NCBI GenBank assembly: GCA_021203775.1
Contig: JAJQAO010000016.1
Location: 1-44,933 of the forward strand
Length of the DNA stretch: 44,933 nt
Reading direction: 5' to 3'
DNA from: Phascolarctobacterium sp.
GTDB taxonomy: Bacteria > Bacillota > Negativicutes > Acidaminococcales > Acidaminococcaceae
This document shows, piece after piece, positions 9,691-20,870 of this stretch. Positions within the stretch are counted from its first letter, which is position 1. The number at the start of each line of letters is the position of its first letter. Both the position numbers and the translations under genes were made by a program. The notes beneath the pieces are model-generated. The model was not told the origin of the DNA. It did no database searches and saw only the letters and a program-made list of their open reading frames with translations.

Positions 9691-12600
9691 TGATGTAAAA
9701 AAGGTACTTGTCATTGGGTCAGGCCCGATCATCATTGGTCAGGCTGCCGAATTTGACTATGCCGGCACGCAGGCATGCCGGGCGTTAAAGGAAGAAGGGC
9801 TGGAGGTTGTACTGGTAAACAGCAACCCGGCAACAATCATGACGGATGTTAATATTGCCGATCGTGTTTATGTTGAGCCTATGGATGTCGAGTTTTTGGA
9901 AAGAGTGATTAAACAGGAACGTCCTGATTCACTTTTGGCAACTTTAGGCGGGCAGATAGGCCTGAATCTGGCCATGGATCTTGAAGAAAAAGGGATTCTG
10001 AGCGAATACAAGGTTAAATTATTGGGAACACAGATTGCAGCTATAAAACGAGGCGAAGACCGGGAATGTTTTAAGGAAACAATGAAAAGGATCAATCAGC
10101 CTGTTCCCGAAAGTACAATCGTGGAAACAGTGAGGGCGGCCTGTGAATTCGGCAAACAGATTGGCTATCCGCTTATTGTACGTCCGGCATATACTCTTGG
10201 CGGAACTGGCGGGGGCATTGCCGATAACGAAGATGAATTGGTGGATATTGTCCATAAAGGTTTGGGCTACAGCCCTATTAATCAGTGTCTTATTGAAAGA
10301 AGTATTGCCGGCTGGAAGGAAATAGAATTCGAAGTAATCAGGGATGCTGCAGATAACTGCATTACGGTATGTTCTATGGAAAATATGGATCCTGTGGGAG
10401 TACATACGGGGGACTCCATAGTTGTTGCACCAGCTCAGACATTAAATGACCGTGAAGTACAGCTTTTGCGCCAGGCATCCATTGATATCGTGCGTGAGCT
10501 TGGAGTATGCGGCGGTTGTAATGTGCAGCTTGCTCTCGATCCTTATTCAGAAAACTATTATGTGATTGAAGTTAATCCGCGCGTAAGCCGCAGTTCGGCA
10601 CTGGCTTCCAAAGCCACGGGTTATCCGATTGCCAAAGTCACCAGTAAAATTGCCGTAGGCTATAATCTGGATGAGATTGAAAATGCAGTTACCAAAAAGA
10701 CCAAGGCCTGCTTCGAACCGGCCATTGATTATATTGTTTTAAAGTTCCCACGCTGGCCTTTTGATAAATTTGTTACTGCAGACCGTACATTAGGCACACA
10801 AATGAAGGCAACCGGAGAAGTTATGGCTATTGAGAGAACCTTTGAGGCTTCCCTCCTGAAAGCTGTCCGTTCCCTGGAAATCGGTCTCAGTCATTTGGAA
10901 ATTCCGGAACTCAGAACTTTAAGCGATGAGGAAATTAAAGAACGCATTAAGCTTATCGACGACGAACGTGCTTTTGTCATTGCAGAAGCCCTGCGGCGTG
11001 GAGTAAGCATTGATTATATTTACGATATCACCATGATTGACAAGTGGTATCTTGTTAAGATCCGTAATATCGTAAACATGGAAAATGCATTAAAAACCCA
11101 GGAACTTACCAAGGAACTGCTTCTAAAGGCAAAACAGATGGGTTTTGCTGATAACGTTATTGGAGCCCTTACGGGGAAAACAATGATGGAGATCCGCAAT
11201 CTGCGCAAAGGCTATGGGATTATTCCAACTTACAAGATGGTTGACACCTGTGCTGCGGAATTTGAAGCGGCGACACCCTACTATTATTCCACATATGCTA
11301 CCGAGGATGAAGTAGGCGTCAGTGACAGAAAAAAGGTTGTTGTACTGGGATCAGGTCCCATCCGTATAGGACAGGGAGTGGAATTCGATTACTGTTCAGT
11401 CCATTCCGTCTGGGCTCTCGAGGAAATGGGCTATGAAACCGTTATTATTAACAATAACCCTGAAACGGTTTCTACGGACTTTGATATCTCCGATCGGCTG
11501 TATTTTGAGCCGCTGACGGTAGAAGATGTCCTGAATGTAATTGACAAGGAACAGCCTGAAGGAGTAATTGTACAATTTGGCGGCCAGACAGCAATTAATC
11601 TGGCAGGCCCTCTTTCAGAGGCCGGTGTGAAGATTTTAGGCAGCAGCGTTGACAGCATTGACCGTGCTGAGGACAGGGAACGTTTTGATGAGCTGCTTAC
11701 ATCATGCGATATTCCGAGACCGAAGGGACATACGGTATTTGATACCGAAGGAGCCCTGAAAGCAGCAGCAGATGTCAGTTACCCGGTAATGGTACGCCCG
11801 TCTTACGTGCTTGGCGGACGGGCCATGGAAATCGTTTATAATGATGATGAACTGAAGCACTATATGTCAAGTGCCGTTAAAGCTTCTAGGGAACATCCTG
11901 TCCTAGTTGATCATTATCTGCTTGGCACGGAGGTCGAAGTTGATGCGATCTGTGATGGTACGGCTGTCCTTATTCCTGGCATTATGGAACATGTGGAGAG
12001 GGCAGGCGTGCATTCAGGGGATTCCATTGCGGTTTATCCGCCCCGCACATTAAGCGAAAGCGTAATTAAAACCATAATAAAATTTACCAATAAAATGGCT
12101 TTGGGACTGGAAGTTAAGGGAATGATAAACATTCAGTACATTGTACGTGACAATCAGGTTTACGTAATTGAAGTTAACCCCCGCTCTTCAAGGACAGTAC
12201 CTTTCCTGAGTAAAGTCACAGGTGTGCCCATGGTCAATGTGGCTACCAAGGCTGCCATGGGACGGTCGCTGAAAGAACAGGGATATAAGCCGGGATTAAG
12301 GCTTTTCCCTGATTACTACGCGGTTAAGGCACCGGTGTTCTCATTCAACAAAATGAGCAATGTTGATATTACCCTCGGACCGGAGATGAAATCAACAGGC
12401 GAAGTAATGGCCGTGGACTATAAGTACAGCCGCGCCCTATACAAGGCATGTATCGCCGCAGGGATTAATGTGCCGCATGAAGGATCCATCTTAATTACCG
12501 TATCTGACATGGATAAACCGGAAGCTGCAGAGATTGCCAAAGGATTTGAAGATTTAGGTTACGAAATTACCGCTACGGGCGGTACGGCCGAATATATCGG

Positions 12601-12886
12601 GAAACAAGGCGTACATGTACGCAGGGCTGTCAAATTAAGTGAAGGAAAACCAAATATTCTGGATGACATTAAAGAAGGCCATATCAGCATGGTAATTAAT
12701 ACCACAAATCACGGGCGCGATGCCGAGAGGGACGGCTTTAAAATCAGGCGTTCCACTGTCGAGCATGCAATTGCTTGCCTGACATCTCTTGATACGGCTA
12801 GCGAACTGCAGCATGTCATGAGTGTTATGCGCCGTCGCCGGATAGTGAGTGTCGTAGCCTTGCAGGATCTTAATTTGGAGGATTAA
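9677..12886 (+). CDS. carB: Carbamoyl-phosphate synthase large subunit
   Basis: 1069 aa, duplicated ATP-grasp halves ('[23 protein letters not shown]' / '[22 protein letters not shown]'). Confidence 0.98.
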   Translation: MPKLNDVKKVLVIGSGPIIIGQAAEFDYAGTQACRALKEEGLEVVLVNSNPATIMTDVNIADRVYVEPMDVEFLERVIKQERPDSLLATLGGQIGLNLAMDLEEKGILSEYKVKLLGTQIAAIKRGEDRECFKETMKRINQPVPESTIVETVRAACEFGKQIGYPLIVRPAYTLGGTGGGIADNEDELVDIVHKGLGYSPINQCLIERSIAGWKEIEFEVIRDAADNCITVCSMENMDPVGVHTGDSIVVAPAQTLNDREVQLLRQASIDIVRELGVCGGCNVQLALDPYSENYYVIEVNPRVSRSSALASKATGYPIAKVTSKIAVGYNLDEIENAVTKKTKACFEPAIDYIVLKFPRWPFDKFVTADRTLGTQMKATGEVMAIERTFEASLLKAVRSLEIGLSHLEIPELRTLSDEEIKERIKLIDDERAFVIAEALRRGVSIDYIYDITMIDKWYLVKIRNIVNMENALKTQELTKELLLKAKQMGFADNVIGALTGKTMMEIRNLRKGYGIIPTYKMVDTCAAEFEAATPYYYSTYATEDEVGVSDRKKVVVLGSGPIRIGQGVEFDYCSVHSVWALEEMGYETVIINNNPETVSTDFDISDRLYFEPLTVEDVLNVIDKEQPEGVIVQFGGQTAINLAGPLSEAGVKILGSSVDSIDRAEDRERFDELLTSCDIPRPKGHTVFDTEGALKAAADVSYPVMVRPSYVLGGRAMEIVYNDDELKHYMSSAVKASREHPVLVDHYLLGTEVEVDAICDGTAVLIPGIMEHVERAGVHSGDSIAVYPPRTLSESVIKTIIKFTNKMALGLEVKGMINIQYIVRDNQVYVIEVNPRSSRTVPFLSKVTGVPMVNVATKAAMGRSLKEQGYKPGLRLFPDYYAVKAPVFSFNKMSNVDITLGPEMKSTGEVMAVDYKYSRALYKACIAAGINVPHEGSILITVSDMDKPEAAEIAKGFEDLGYEITATGGTAEYIGKQGVHVRRAVKLSEGKPNILDDIKEGHISMVINTTNHGRDAERDGFKIRRSTVEHAIACLTSLDTASELQHVMSVMRRRRIVSVVALQDLNLED

Positions 12887-12888
12887 AC

Positions 12889-13650
12889 ATGGCAAAAACT
12901 ATTGCTGATGTGAAGATTACTGAAGAGTACTTCCTGAACGACAGCACCAAATTAATAGAGGTTTATGCACCCGAAATAGTACGGCAGGCGGAACCGGGCC
13001 AGTTCGTCAACGTGCAGGTATGCAGAAATTCCATGCCGCTGCTGCGAAGGCCGCTGGGTATAGCAGGAGTAGACAGGGAAAAAGGTACGTTTTCCATGAT
13101 TTACAGGATTATTGGTGATGCCACGAAAATCCTCGCAGAAGCCTGTAAAGGTGACACTTTAAGCATAGTTGGCCCTTTGGGAAGAGGATTTGATTTAAGT
13201 GCGGAAAAGCCGCTGTTGGTAGGCGGAGGACTGGGCCTTGCACCGCTGCTGTTTCTTGCAGACAAATTAGAAGGCAGCGCATATTTACTGATGGGCGGGC
13301 GCAACAGGGAAGAACTTTTCTGGCGCAGCCTGTATGAGAAAATATGCCGGAAAATTCTTGTTACTACAGATGATGGAAGTGAAGGTACAAAAGGTACCGT
13401 AATGGAACTTTTGCCGCAGATGCTGCAGGAAGGATATGACTGTGTTTATGTTTGCGGTCCTGTGCCAATGATGAAAGCAGTAGCCGCTGAATGCATTAAG
13501 GCAGGTATAAAATGTCAGGTTTCATTGGAAAAATATATGGCCTGTGGCTTGGGAGCATGTCTGTCCTGCTCTTTCCAGGGAATTGGAAAGCGCCTGAAAG
13601 TATGCACTGACGGGCCGGTATTCTGGGCGGAGGAGGTCAAGGAATGGTGA
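12889..13650 (+). CDS. pyrK: Dihydroorotate dehydrogenase electron transfer subunit
   Basis: 'RRPLGIAGV', 'VGGGLGLAPLLFLA', 'CGLGACLSCSF' [2Fe-2S] motif. Confidence 0.95.
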   Translation: MAKTIADVKITEEYFLNDSTKLIEVYAPEIVRQAEPGQFVNVQVCRNSMPLLRRPLGIAGVDREKGTFSMIYRIIGDATKILAEACKGDTLSIVGPLGRGFDLSAEKPLLVGGGLGLAPLLFLADKLEGSAYLLMGGRNREELFWRSLYEKICRKILVTTDDGSEGTKGTVMELLPQMLQEGYDCVYVCGPVPMMKAVAAECIKAGIKCQVSLEKYMACGLGACLSCSFQGIGKRLKVCTDGPVFWAEEVKEW

Positions 13651-14603
13651 AATCCTTATACGGCGGACGTCTGGCTGTAGAACTGGCCGGGCTTAAAATG
13701 CAGACGCCTGTTACTACAGGTTCCGGAACGTTCGGGTTTGGCCTGGAATTCAGGGATTTTCTGGATTTGGAAAAAGTAGGTGCCGTAACCGTAAAAGGCA
13801 CATCGCTGCTGCCATCTGCAGGAAATGCCGGGCAGCGGGCTGTTGAAACGCCTTCCGGAATGCTGAACAGCATTGGTTTGGAAAATCCGGGTGCTGATTA
13901 TTTTATTGAGAATACCCTGCCGCAGTTACGACGCTATGACGTACCGGTAATTGTTAATATTTACGGACACACCCCGGAGGAATACGGGAAAGTTGCAGAA
14001 AAACTTAATGTAGACGGAGTCAATGCACTGGAAATAAATATATCCTGCCCCAACGTAAGGGAAGGAGGGATAGTTTTCGGTACATGCCCTGAAGCAGCTG
14101 CGGATGTCGTATCACGGGTGAAGGCTGCTACATCAAAAACGGTTATTACAAAGCTGTCGCCTAATGTTACGGATATAGTATCCATGGCAAAATCCGTGGA
14201 GGCTGCAGGTACTGATGTTATATCCTTAATTAATACGCTTATCGGCACTAAAATTGACATAGAACGCAGGAAACCCGTACTGGGAAATATTATAGGCGGA
14301 CTTAGCGGGCCTGCCGTAAGGCCCGTGGCAGTCCGCATGTGCTATCAGGTGGCTCAGGCGGTGAGTGTGCCCATCATAGGCATGGGCGGAATCATGTGTG
14401 CCGAAGATGCCATAGAGTTCATGCTGGCAGGTGCCAGTGCCGTAGCGGTCGGTACGGCAAACTTTGTAAGGCCTGACACTGCAGAGACTATTGCCAAAGG
14501 AATGCTGGACTATCTCGACCGCCACGGGATGAAAAACGTGACGGAAATCATCGGTCAGGCACTGCCTGAAGGGAAAGAAAGTATGCCCTACTATAAAAAA
14601 TGA
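13644..14603 (+). CDS. pyrD: Dihydroorotate dehydrogenase, catalytic subunit (PyrDB type)
   Basis: 'TTGSGTFGFGLEF', 'EINISCPNVREGG', 'SLINTLIGTKIDIERRKPVLGN', paired with pyrK. Confidence 0.96.
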   Translation: MVKSLYGGRLAVELAGLKMQTPVTTGSGTFGFGLEFRDFLDLEKVGAVTVKGTSLLPSAGNAGQRAVETPSGMLNSIGLENPGADYFIENTLPQLRRYDVPVIVNIYGHTPEEYGKVAEKLNVDGVNALEINISCPNVREGGIVFGTCPEAAADVVSRVKAATSKTVITKLSPNVTDIVSMAKSVEAAGTDVISLINTLIGTKIDIERRKPVLGNIIGGLSGPAVRPVAVRMCYQVAQAVSVPIIGMGGIMCAEDAIEFMLAGASAVAVGTANFVRPDTAETIAKGMLDYLDRHGMKNVTEIIGQALPEGKESMPYYKK

Positions 14604-14616
14604 GGAGGCATTGGAG

Positions 14617-15333
14617 ATGGAATGTGATGACCGTTTGATAGTTGCCCTGGATTTCCCGACTTCGGAAGAAGCCAAAAAATGCGTACGGGAACTTGGAGAA
14701 AGCGTAAGCTATTATAAAGTCGGCATGGAACTGTATTATGCTGCAGGCAATGAAATTATCAGTTTCTTAAAAGAAGAAGGGAAGAAAGTATTTCTTGATT
14801 TAAAACTGCAGGACATACCGAATACCGTGGCGCATGCTATGACCGTGCTTGCGGCCCTTGGAGCTGACATGCTGAATCTCCACGCTACAGGTGGCAGGAA
14901 AATGATGCTTGAAGCCGCGGAAGCAGTGCATGAAGCTGCTGCAAAAGAGGGGAAAAAGCCGCCAAAGCTTCTGGCTGTTACGGTACTGACAAGCATGGAC
15001 GAAATACAGTTTGCCGATTTGAATTACAAAAATACAATTGCAGAGCAGGTAATAGCACTTGCATCTCTGGCAAAAGAGGCCGGAATGGATGGTGTGGTTG
15101 CATCCCCGAAAGAAGCTGCGGCCATCCGCAGGGCATGCGGCAGAGATTTCCTTATAGTTACCCCAGGTGTGCGGCCTATAGGAGCAGCACTGGATGATCA
15201 AAGCAGAGTAGCAACACCTGCTGCAGCTTTAAAAAACGGCGCGACCCATATAGTAGTAGGGCGACCGGTTACTAAAGCAGAAAACAGGAGGGCTGCTGCA
15301 GAAGCAATAGCGTCAGAAATAAAAGGAGTGTAA
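14617..15333 (+). CDS. pyrF: Orotidine-5'-phosphate decarboxylase
   Basis: 'LIVALDFPTSEEA', 'VFLDLKLQDIPNTV', 'VTPGVRP'; ATG 14617 fits the GAGGAGG RBS better than TTG 14611. Confidence 0.95.
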   Translation: MECDDRLIVALDFPTSEEAKKCVRELGESVSYYKVGMELYYAAGNEIISFLKEEGKKVFLDLKLQDIPNTVAHAMTVLAALGADMLNLHATGGRKMMLEAAEAVHEAAAKEGKKPPKLLAVTVLTSMDEIQFADLNYKNTIAEQVIALASLAKEAGMDGVVASPKEAAAIRRACGRDFLIVTPGVRPIGAALDDQSRVATPAAALKNGATHIVVGRPVTKAENRRAAAEAIASEIKGV

Positions 15334-15336
15334 AAA

Positions 15337-15912
15337 ATGCTGGAAGAAAAAGATGTAATGAAAATGCTGGAAGAAACCCAGGCAGTGCTGCACGGGCATT
15401 TCCTGCTGACCAGCGGACTGCACAGTCCGATGTATGTTGAGAAATTTAACGTACTGCAGCATCCGAAATATACCGAGAAACTCTGTCAGGAGATTGCCAG
15501 GCGGTATGCTGATGCCAATGTGGAAATAGTTGTAGGTCCTGTTACGGGAGGTATACTGCTGTCACATGAGGTGGGCAAAGCCCTTGGGACAAGAGCAATC
15601 TTTACTGAGCGTGAAAATGGCAAAATGACATTAAAAAGAGGTTTTCATATTGAACCAGGTATGCGCGTACTGGTAGTCGAGGATATCGTAACTACCGGTG
15701 GCAGTGTGAGAGAGGTCATGGAAGTTGTAAAAGAGCAGGGAGGCGAACTGGTAGGAGTAGGCCTTCTTGTCGACCGCAGCGGTGGTAAGGTTGATTTCGG
15801 TATCCGCACGGAAGCACTGCTGCATTTGGATGTTGAAACTTTTTCTCCTGAAGATTGCCCCTTATGCAAGGAAGGGAAGCCTTTTACCAAGAGAGGAAGG
15901 ACAGGCAAATAG
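15337..15912 (+). CDS. pyrE: Orotate phosphoribosyltransferase
   Basis: PRPP motif 'VLVVEDIVTTGGSV'. Confidence 0.96.
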   Translation: MLEEKDVMKMLEETQAVLHGHFLLTSGLHSPMYVEKFNVLQHPKYTEKLCQEIARRYADANVEIVVGPVTGGILLSHEVGKALGTRAIFTERENGKMTLKRGFHIEPGMRVLVVEDIVTTGGSVREVMEVVKEQGGELVGVGLLVDRSGGKVDFGIRTEALLHLDVETFSPEDCPLCKEGKPFTKRGRTGK

Positions 15913-16000
15913 ACTTGTCTGGAAGTATAAAGCAAATGTTGTAAATACTTTAATAAAATACGACAGAAAAATTTTCAATATATTTTTTAGAAAAAATCTA

Positions 16001-16029
16001 TTGACGAATATTTGAATAAATGGTAGACT
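16001..16029 (+). promoter_or_regulatory. Putative promoter of trp operon
   Basis: TTGACG, 17-bp spacer, TAGACT. Confidence 0.65.
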
Positions 16030-16044
16030 GAGTACAAATTAAAA

Positions 16045-16326
16045 CTGACCACAAAACCTATGATACGGAGATCAAGTCAAAAGATGCGCTTACAGAGAGT
16101 CCGGGCAGCTGGGAGCCGGATAGAATGCAGTTTGATAAATGGACCGTTGAGGGTGCAGTGAAATCGCAGGTAAAACCTGTGAGAGTATTCTGTGACGTAG
16201 CATCTGCGTTAAGGGTGAGGGGTGTGTTGGCACTCTGCTTAAGTGCGCTGGAAACAGCGAAACAAGGTGGTACCGCAGGTTTATAATTATAACCTGTCCT
16301 TGAAATATTCAGGGACAGGTTTTTTT
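16045..16326 (+). ncRNA. T-box leader (tRNA-Trp sensing) upstream of trpE
   Basis: T-box motif AAGGTGGTACCGC (16264 onward), GAGAG stem I element, specifier candidate TGG (16140-16142) followed by ACC, terminator AACCTGTCC...GGGACAGGTT-T6 (16291-16326). Confidence 0.88.
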
Positions 16327-16361
16327 ATATGCTTTTAATCTGCAATAGATAATTTTGTGAG

Positions 16362-17834
16362 GTGAGGAAATTGTTGAATTTAACATTGGAGCAGGTAAAA
16401 TCCTATGGGAAGGAATATAAGGCTGTTCCCGTGGCTAAGGAATGTTTTGCCGACATGCTCACGCCGCTGGCTTTTTTAAATAATATCCGCGGGAGCAGCA
16501 GGAATTACTTCCTTCTCGAAAGTATTGAAGGAGGTGAGCATTGGGGCAGATATTCCTTTGTCGGCTATGATCCGGTTCTGCGCCTGAAGATTACGGACAA
16601 AAAAGCTGAAATCATAAGTGGAGCGGCAGTAAAGTTTGAAGAAACAGATCCCCTGAGCTGCATACGCGGCATACTTGAGGAATACAAAGCGCCTCAGATA
16701 GATGGGCTGCCTACATTTACGGGCGGACTGGTGGGAACATTCGGATTTGACTTTATGCGTTACTGTGAACCGGACATGAAAGTAAATAAAAAACGCGCTG
16801 CGGAATTTCCAGATGTTGATCTTTTGCTATTTGATAAGCTTATTGCATTTGACCATCTGCGGCAGAAAATATTTTTAATGGTAAACATCAAAACGGATAA
16901 CCCGGAAGTAAATTATGCTAGAGCACAGCGTGAAATAGCATCTATGGAAGAGATGATTATGCAGCCTGTGCAGCCGCTTAAACCACAGCCAGTAAAATTG
17001 GGGAAATTTAAATCCAACCAGACGAAAGAACAGTACAGAAAAAATGTGCTGCGGTGCAAAGATTATATAACAGACGGGGATGCCTTCCAAATAGTTTATT
17101 CCCAGAAATTCAGTGCGGAATATCATGACAGCTTATTCAATGCTTACCGTTATTTAAGAACGACAAACCCTTCCCAATATATGGTATTTTTACATAACGA
17201 TGATCTTGAAATTGCAGGAAGTTCGCCTGAAACCCTTGTTAAGGTCATTGGCAGGGAAATTGTCAGTATGCCGATTGCGGGTACCAGGAAGCGCGGTGCT
17301 ACCGCAATTGAGGACAAGGCACTGGAAGATGAGCTTCTTTCAGATGAAAAGGAAATTGCGGAACATAATATGCTGGTTGACCTGGGCCGCAATGATATTG
17401 GTAGGGTAAGTGAATTCGGGAGCGTTAAGGTTACTGAATATAAAAGCATTAAACGTTTTTCCCACGTCATGCATATAACAAGTAAGGTTACGGGAAGGCT
17501 TGAAGAAAATAAAGATGCGCTGTCGGCACTGGCAGCAGTATTCCCGGCTGGAACCTTAAGCGGTGCTCCTAAAATAAGGGCCTGCGAAATCATAGATGAA
17601 CTGGAACCTGAGCGCCGTGGGGTATACGGAGGCGGAATGGGATATTTGGATTTTGGTGGGAACATGGATATATGCATTACTATCCGCACAATGATAAAGA
17701 AAGATAACATGGTATACGTTCAGGCCGGAGGCGGTATTGTTGCAGATTCCGTGGTGGAAAATGAATATCAGGAAACCGTAAATAAAGCGGGCGCCTGTAT
17801 GAAAGCACTGCAGCTGGCGGCAGAGGAGGGATAA
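16362..17834 (+). CDS. trpE: Anthranilate synthase component I
   Basis: 'ESIEGGEHWGRYSFVG', 'IAGTRKRGAT', 'LSGAPKIRACEIIDELEPERRGVYGG'; exact start (GTG 16362 or TTG 16371/16374) uncertain. Confidence 0.95.
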   Translation: MRKLLNLTLEQVKSYGKEYKAVPVAKECFADMLTPLAFLNNIRGSSRNYFLLESIEGGEHWGRYSFVGYDPVLRLKITDKKAEIISGAAVKFEETDPLSCIRGILEEYKAPQIDGLPTFTGGLVGTFGFDFMRYCEPDMKVNKKRAAEFPDVDLLLFDKLIAFDHLRQKIFLMVNIKTDNPEVNYARAQREIASMEEMIMQPVQPLKPQPVKLGKFKSNQTKEQYRKNVLRCKDYITDGDAFQIVYSQKFSAEYHDSLFNAYRYLRTTNPSQYMVFLHNDDLEIAGSSPETLVKVIGREIVSMPIAGTRKRGATAIEDKALEDELLSDEKEIAEHNMLVDLGRNDIGRVSEFGSVKVTEYKSIKRFSHVMHITSKVTGRLEENKDALSALAAVFPAGTLSGAPKIRACEIIDELEPERRGVYGGGMGYLDFGGNMDICITIRTMIKKDNMVYVQAGGGIVADSVVENEYQETVNKAGACMKALQLAAEEG

Positions 17835-17835
17835 G

Positions 17836-18402
17836 ATGTTACTGATAATTGATAATTACGACAGCTTTACGTTTAACCTTTATCAGCTGCTGGGGGAAAT
17901 AACAGAGGATATCAAAGTTGTGCGCAATGACAAAATAACAGTTGATGAAATAAGGGCGGTAAACCCGAGCCACATAATTCTTTCACCCGGGCCCTGTACT
18001 CCCAAGGAGGCAGGGATATGTCTTGATGTAATTCGGGAACTGTCCGGGGAATGTCCTATTTTAGGTGTCTGCCTCGGACACCAGGCCATTGGGGAAGCAT
18101 TTGGCGGAGATGTAATTCATGCACCGAAAATAGTACACGGCAAAGCAGACAGGATTTACCTGAAAGCAAAAAGCAAAATCCTGGAAAATATGCCGGACTG
18201 TTTTGAAGCAGCACGCTATCATTCGCTGATAGTTGACAAAAATACACTGCCTAAGTGCCTGGAAGTTACCGCCACTACTGAGGACGGCATAATAATGGCG
18301 CTGCAGCATAAAAAATACCCGGTATTCGGCCTGCAGTTTCATCCGGAATCCATAATGACGCCTGACGGTAGGAAGATCCTGCAGAATTTTCTCAAGATCT
18401 GA
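17836..18402 (+). CDS. trpG: Anthranilate synthase component II (glutamine amidotransferase)
   Basis: 'LIIDNYDSFTFNLYQ', 'LSPGPCTPKEAGI', 'GVCLGHQAIGEAFGG'. Confidence 0.95.
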   Translation: MLLIIDNYDSFTFNLYQLLGEITEDIKVVRNDKITVDEIRAVNPSHIILSPGPCTPKEAGICLDVIRELSGECPILGVCLGHQAIGEAFGGDVIHAPKIVHGKADRIYLKAKSKILENMPDCFEAARYHSLIVDKNTLPKCLEVTATTEDGIIMALQHKKYPVFGLQFHPESIMTPDGRKILQNFLKI

Positions 18403-18440
18403 ATATAGACAATCTAAAATAATGAATGGAGTGAAGAATA

Positions 18441-19454
18441 ATGATTAAAGAAGCAATTAATAAACTGGCTATGCATGAGGATTTAAATGATGCGGAAATG
18501 TCAGGAGCCATGCGGGAAATTATGGAAGGTAATGCGACCAATGCCCAGATAGCATCCCTGATTACGGCCCTTAGAATGAAGGGAGAGACTATTGAGGAAA
18601 TAACGGCCTGTGCCAGAGTAACACGTGAAATGTGTACGAGGGTTACCGTTAAGGAAGACGTTCTGGAAATCGTAGGTACCGGCGGTGACTGTGCCAATAC
18701 CTTTAATATCTCCACAACGAGTGCCTTTGTTATTGCGGCGGCAGGTGTGAAGGTCGCTAAACACGGCAACCGCAGCGTATCCAGCAAAAGCGGGGCTGCG
18801 GATGTGCTGGAAGCCCTTGGTGCTTATATTGAACTGGATGCAGCTAAAAATGAGGAATTGCTTGCAAAGATTAATATGTGTTTCTTATTCGCGCAGAAGT
18901 ATCATGCTTCCATGCGTTTTGCCGGACCAGTGCGTAAGGAGATAGGGATAAGAACTGTTTTCAATATTATCGGACCGCTTTCCAATCCTGCTTTTGCCAG
19001 CATACAGCTGTTTGGCGTTTATGATAAGGCTCTGGTTAATCCTCTGGCCAGGGTGCTCAGTAATCTTGGCGTGAAACGCGGTATGGTTGTATACAGTAAC
19101 GACGGTCTGGATGAACTTACGGTCAGCGCCGCTAATACTGTTGTAGAGATTGATAACGGAACCTTTAAGGAATATGAGCTGGAGCCTTTGGATCTGGGAT
19201 TGCCCCGCTGCAGCAGGGATGAACTGGTAGGCGGTCTGGCGAATGAAAATGCAGTTATAACTAAAAATATTTTAAGCGGCAAAGAGCGCGGTGCAAAGCG
19301 CAATGTAATTCTTCTGAACGCTGGAGCGGGTCTTTATCTGGCAGGTAAAGGGACAATGAAAGAGTGCGTGAAACTGGCGGAAGAAATGATTGACAGCGGC
19401 AAGGCCCTTAAAGTTATGGAGAAATTTGTTGAAATGACCAATGCGCTGAAATAG
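18441..19454 (+). CDS. trpD: Anthranilate phosphoribosyltransferase
   Basis: 'VGTGGDCANTFNISTTSAFV', 'KHGNRSVSSKSGAADVLEALG'. Confidence 0.97.
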   Translation: MIKEAINKLAMHEDLNDAEMSGAMREIMEGNATNAQIASLITALRMKGETIEEITACARVTREMCTRVTVKEDVLEIVGTGGDCANTFNISTTSAFVIAAAGVKVAKHGNRSVSSKSGAADVLEALGAYIELDAAKNEELLAKINMCFLFAQKYHASMRFAGPVRKEIGIRTVFNIIGPLSNPAFASIQLFGVYDKALVNPLARVLSNLGVKRGMVVYSNDGLDELTVSAANTVVEIDNGTFKEYELEPLDLGLPRCSRDELVGGLANENAVITKNILSGKERGAKRNVILLNAGAGLYLAGKGTMKECVKLAEEMIDSGKALKVMEKFVEMTNALK

Positions 19455-19467
19455 TGGTGGCACAGAT

Positions 19468-20253
19468 ATGATTTTGGATAAAATCACGGAAGCGACTAAA
19501 AATAGAATAGCAGGGCTGAAAGCACAGAAAAGTACTGCAACCGTACGAAGTGAGGCAGAGGGACTTCCTCCGGGAAAGGATTTCAAGGGTGCTTTGACGA
19601 AAAAAGGCTTTAAAATCATCGCGGAGCTGAAGAAGGCATCTCCTTCAAAAGGGATAATTGCCGCAGATTTTTCAGATATTTATCTGAAAAAAGCAAAAGA
19701 ATACGAAGATGGCGGGGCAGCAGCGATATCATGCCTCACGGAACCGGAGTTCTTTCTTGGCACTGACGAATATTTGCGCAATATCAGAGAAACTGTTAAT
19801 CTGCCGATTTTGCGCAAGGATTTCACTGTTGACGAATACCAGATTTATGAGGCAAAGACCATAGGCGCCGATGCTGTACTGCTTATATGCAGTATTTTAA
19901 GTGCAGGACAGCTTGGGGAATATCTTCATCTTGCAAAAGAATTGTCGCTTGCGGCCTTGGTGGAGACTCACAATGAAAACGAGATGGAGATGGCTTTAGC
20001 GGCCGGTGCGGAAATCATCGGCGTAAATAACCGCAATCTGCAGGATTTTTCGATGGATGTCGGCAACAGCCTGAACCTTAAAAAGAAGATGCCTGAAGGA
20101 AAGATTTTTGTGGCAGAAAGCGGGATTACTTCCGCAGCGGCAGTAAATGAACTGAAAGCTGCAGGCATTGAGGTGGCCCTCATAGGCGAGGCATTGATGC
20201 GGGCTGGAAATGCCCGTGAAATGCTGAAAGAATTGCGTGGTGAGCTGCGGTGA
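19468..20253 (+). CDS. trpC: Indole-3-glycerol-phosphate synthase
   Basis: 'IAELKKASPSKGII', 'LPILRKDFTVDEYQIYEA', 'IGVNNRNLQDF'. Confidence 0.97.
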   Translation: MILDKITEATKNRIAGLKAQKSTATVRSEAEGLPPGKDFKGALTKKGFKIIAELKKASPSKGIIAADFSDIYLKKAKEYEDGGAAAISCLTEPEFFLGTDEYLRNIRETVNLPILRKDFTVDEYQIYEAKTIGADAVLLICSILSAGQLGEYLHLAKELSLAALVETHNENEMEMALAAGAEIIGVNNRNLQDFSMDVGNSLNLKKKMPEGKIFVAESGITSAAAVNELKAAGIEVALIGEALMRAGNAREMLKELRGELR

Positions 20254-20870
20254 AGGTTAAGATCTGCGGTCTCAGCCGGCCGGAAGACATCAGGTGCGTG
20301 AATATTTTCAGGCCGGATTTTATAGGCTTTGTTTTTGCAAAGAGCAAAAGGCAGGTAAGTGATGATCAGGCATCTGAACTGAAAAAAATGCTGAATCCCG
20401 GAATTTCTGCAGTTGGCGTTTTTGTAAATGAAGAAATAAGCCGCATAAAGAAGCTGGCTGAGCGAGGAATTATAAATTACGTACAGTTGCATGGGGATGA
20501 GGATAATGCTTACTGCGAAAGGCTGAAAGCGGAAATTGCCCTGCCGGTTATTAAGGCTGTTAGGGTAAAGGGTAAGAAGTCACTTCTGGAGGCAGCAGAT
20601 TATCCCTGTGACTATTTCCTCTTTGACACTTATGTGAAGGGGCAGTACGGAGGCAGCGGCATCCAGTTTGATGTTGGTATTATGCGTGACTGTGCCGTGT
20701 GCAAACCGTATTTTATTGCAGGCGGACTTACGGCGGCGGATATCGGAGACATAAAAAAAATAGATCCCTTTGGCATAGATGTTTCCGGCGGGGTGGAAAC
20801 AGACGGATTTAAAGATGCCATTAAAATAGAAGAATTTATTAAAAAAGTGAGGAGAGCAGACGATGAATAA
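20250..20870 (+). CDS. trpF: Phosphoribosylanthranilate isomerase
   Basis: '[12 protein letters not shown]', '[11 protein letters not shown]', 'VQLHGDED', '[15 protein letters not shown]'. Confidence 0.95.
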   Translation: MKVKICGLSRPEDIRCVNIFRPDFIGFVFAKSKRQVSDDQASELKKMLNPGISAVGVFVNEEISRIKKLAERGIINYVQLHGDEDNAYCERLKAEIALPVIKAVRVKGKKSLLEAADYPCDYFLFDTYVKGQYGGSGIQFDVGIMRDCAVCKPYFIAGGLTAADIGDIKKIDPFGIDVSGGVETDGFKDAIKIEEFIKKVRRADDE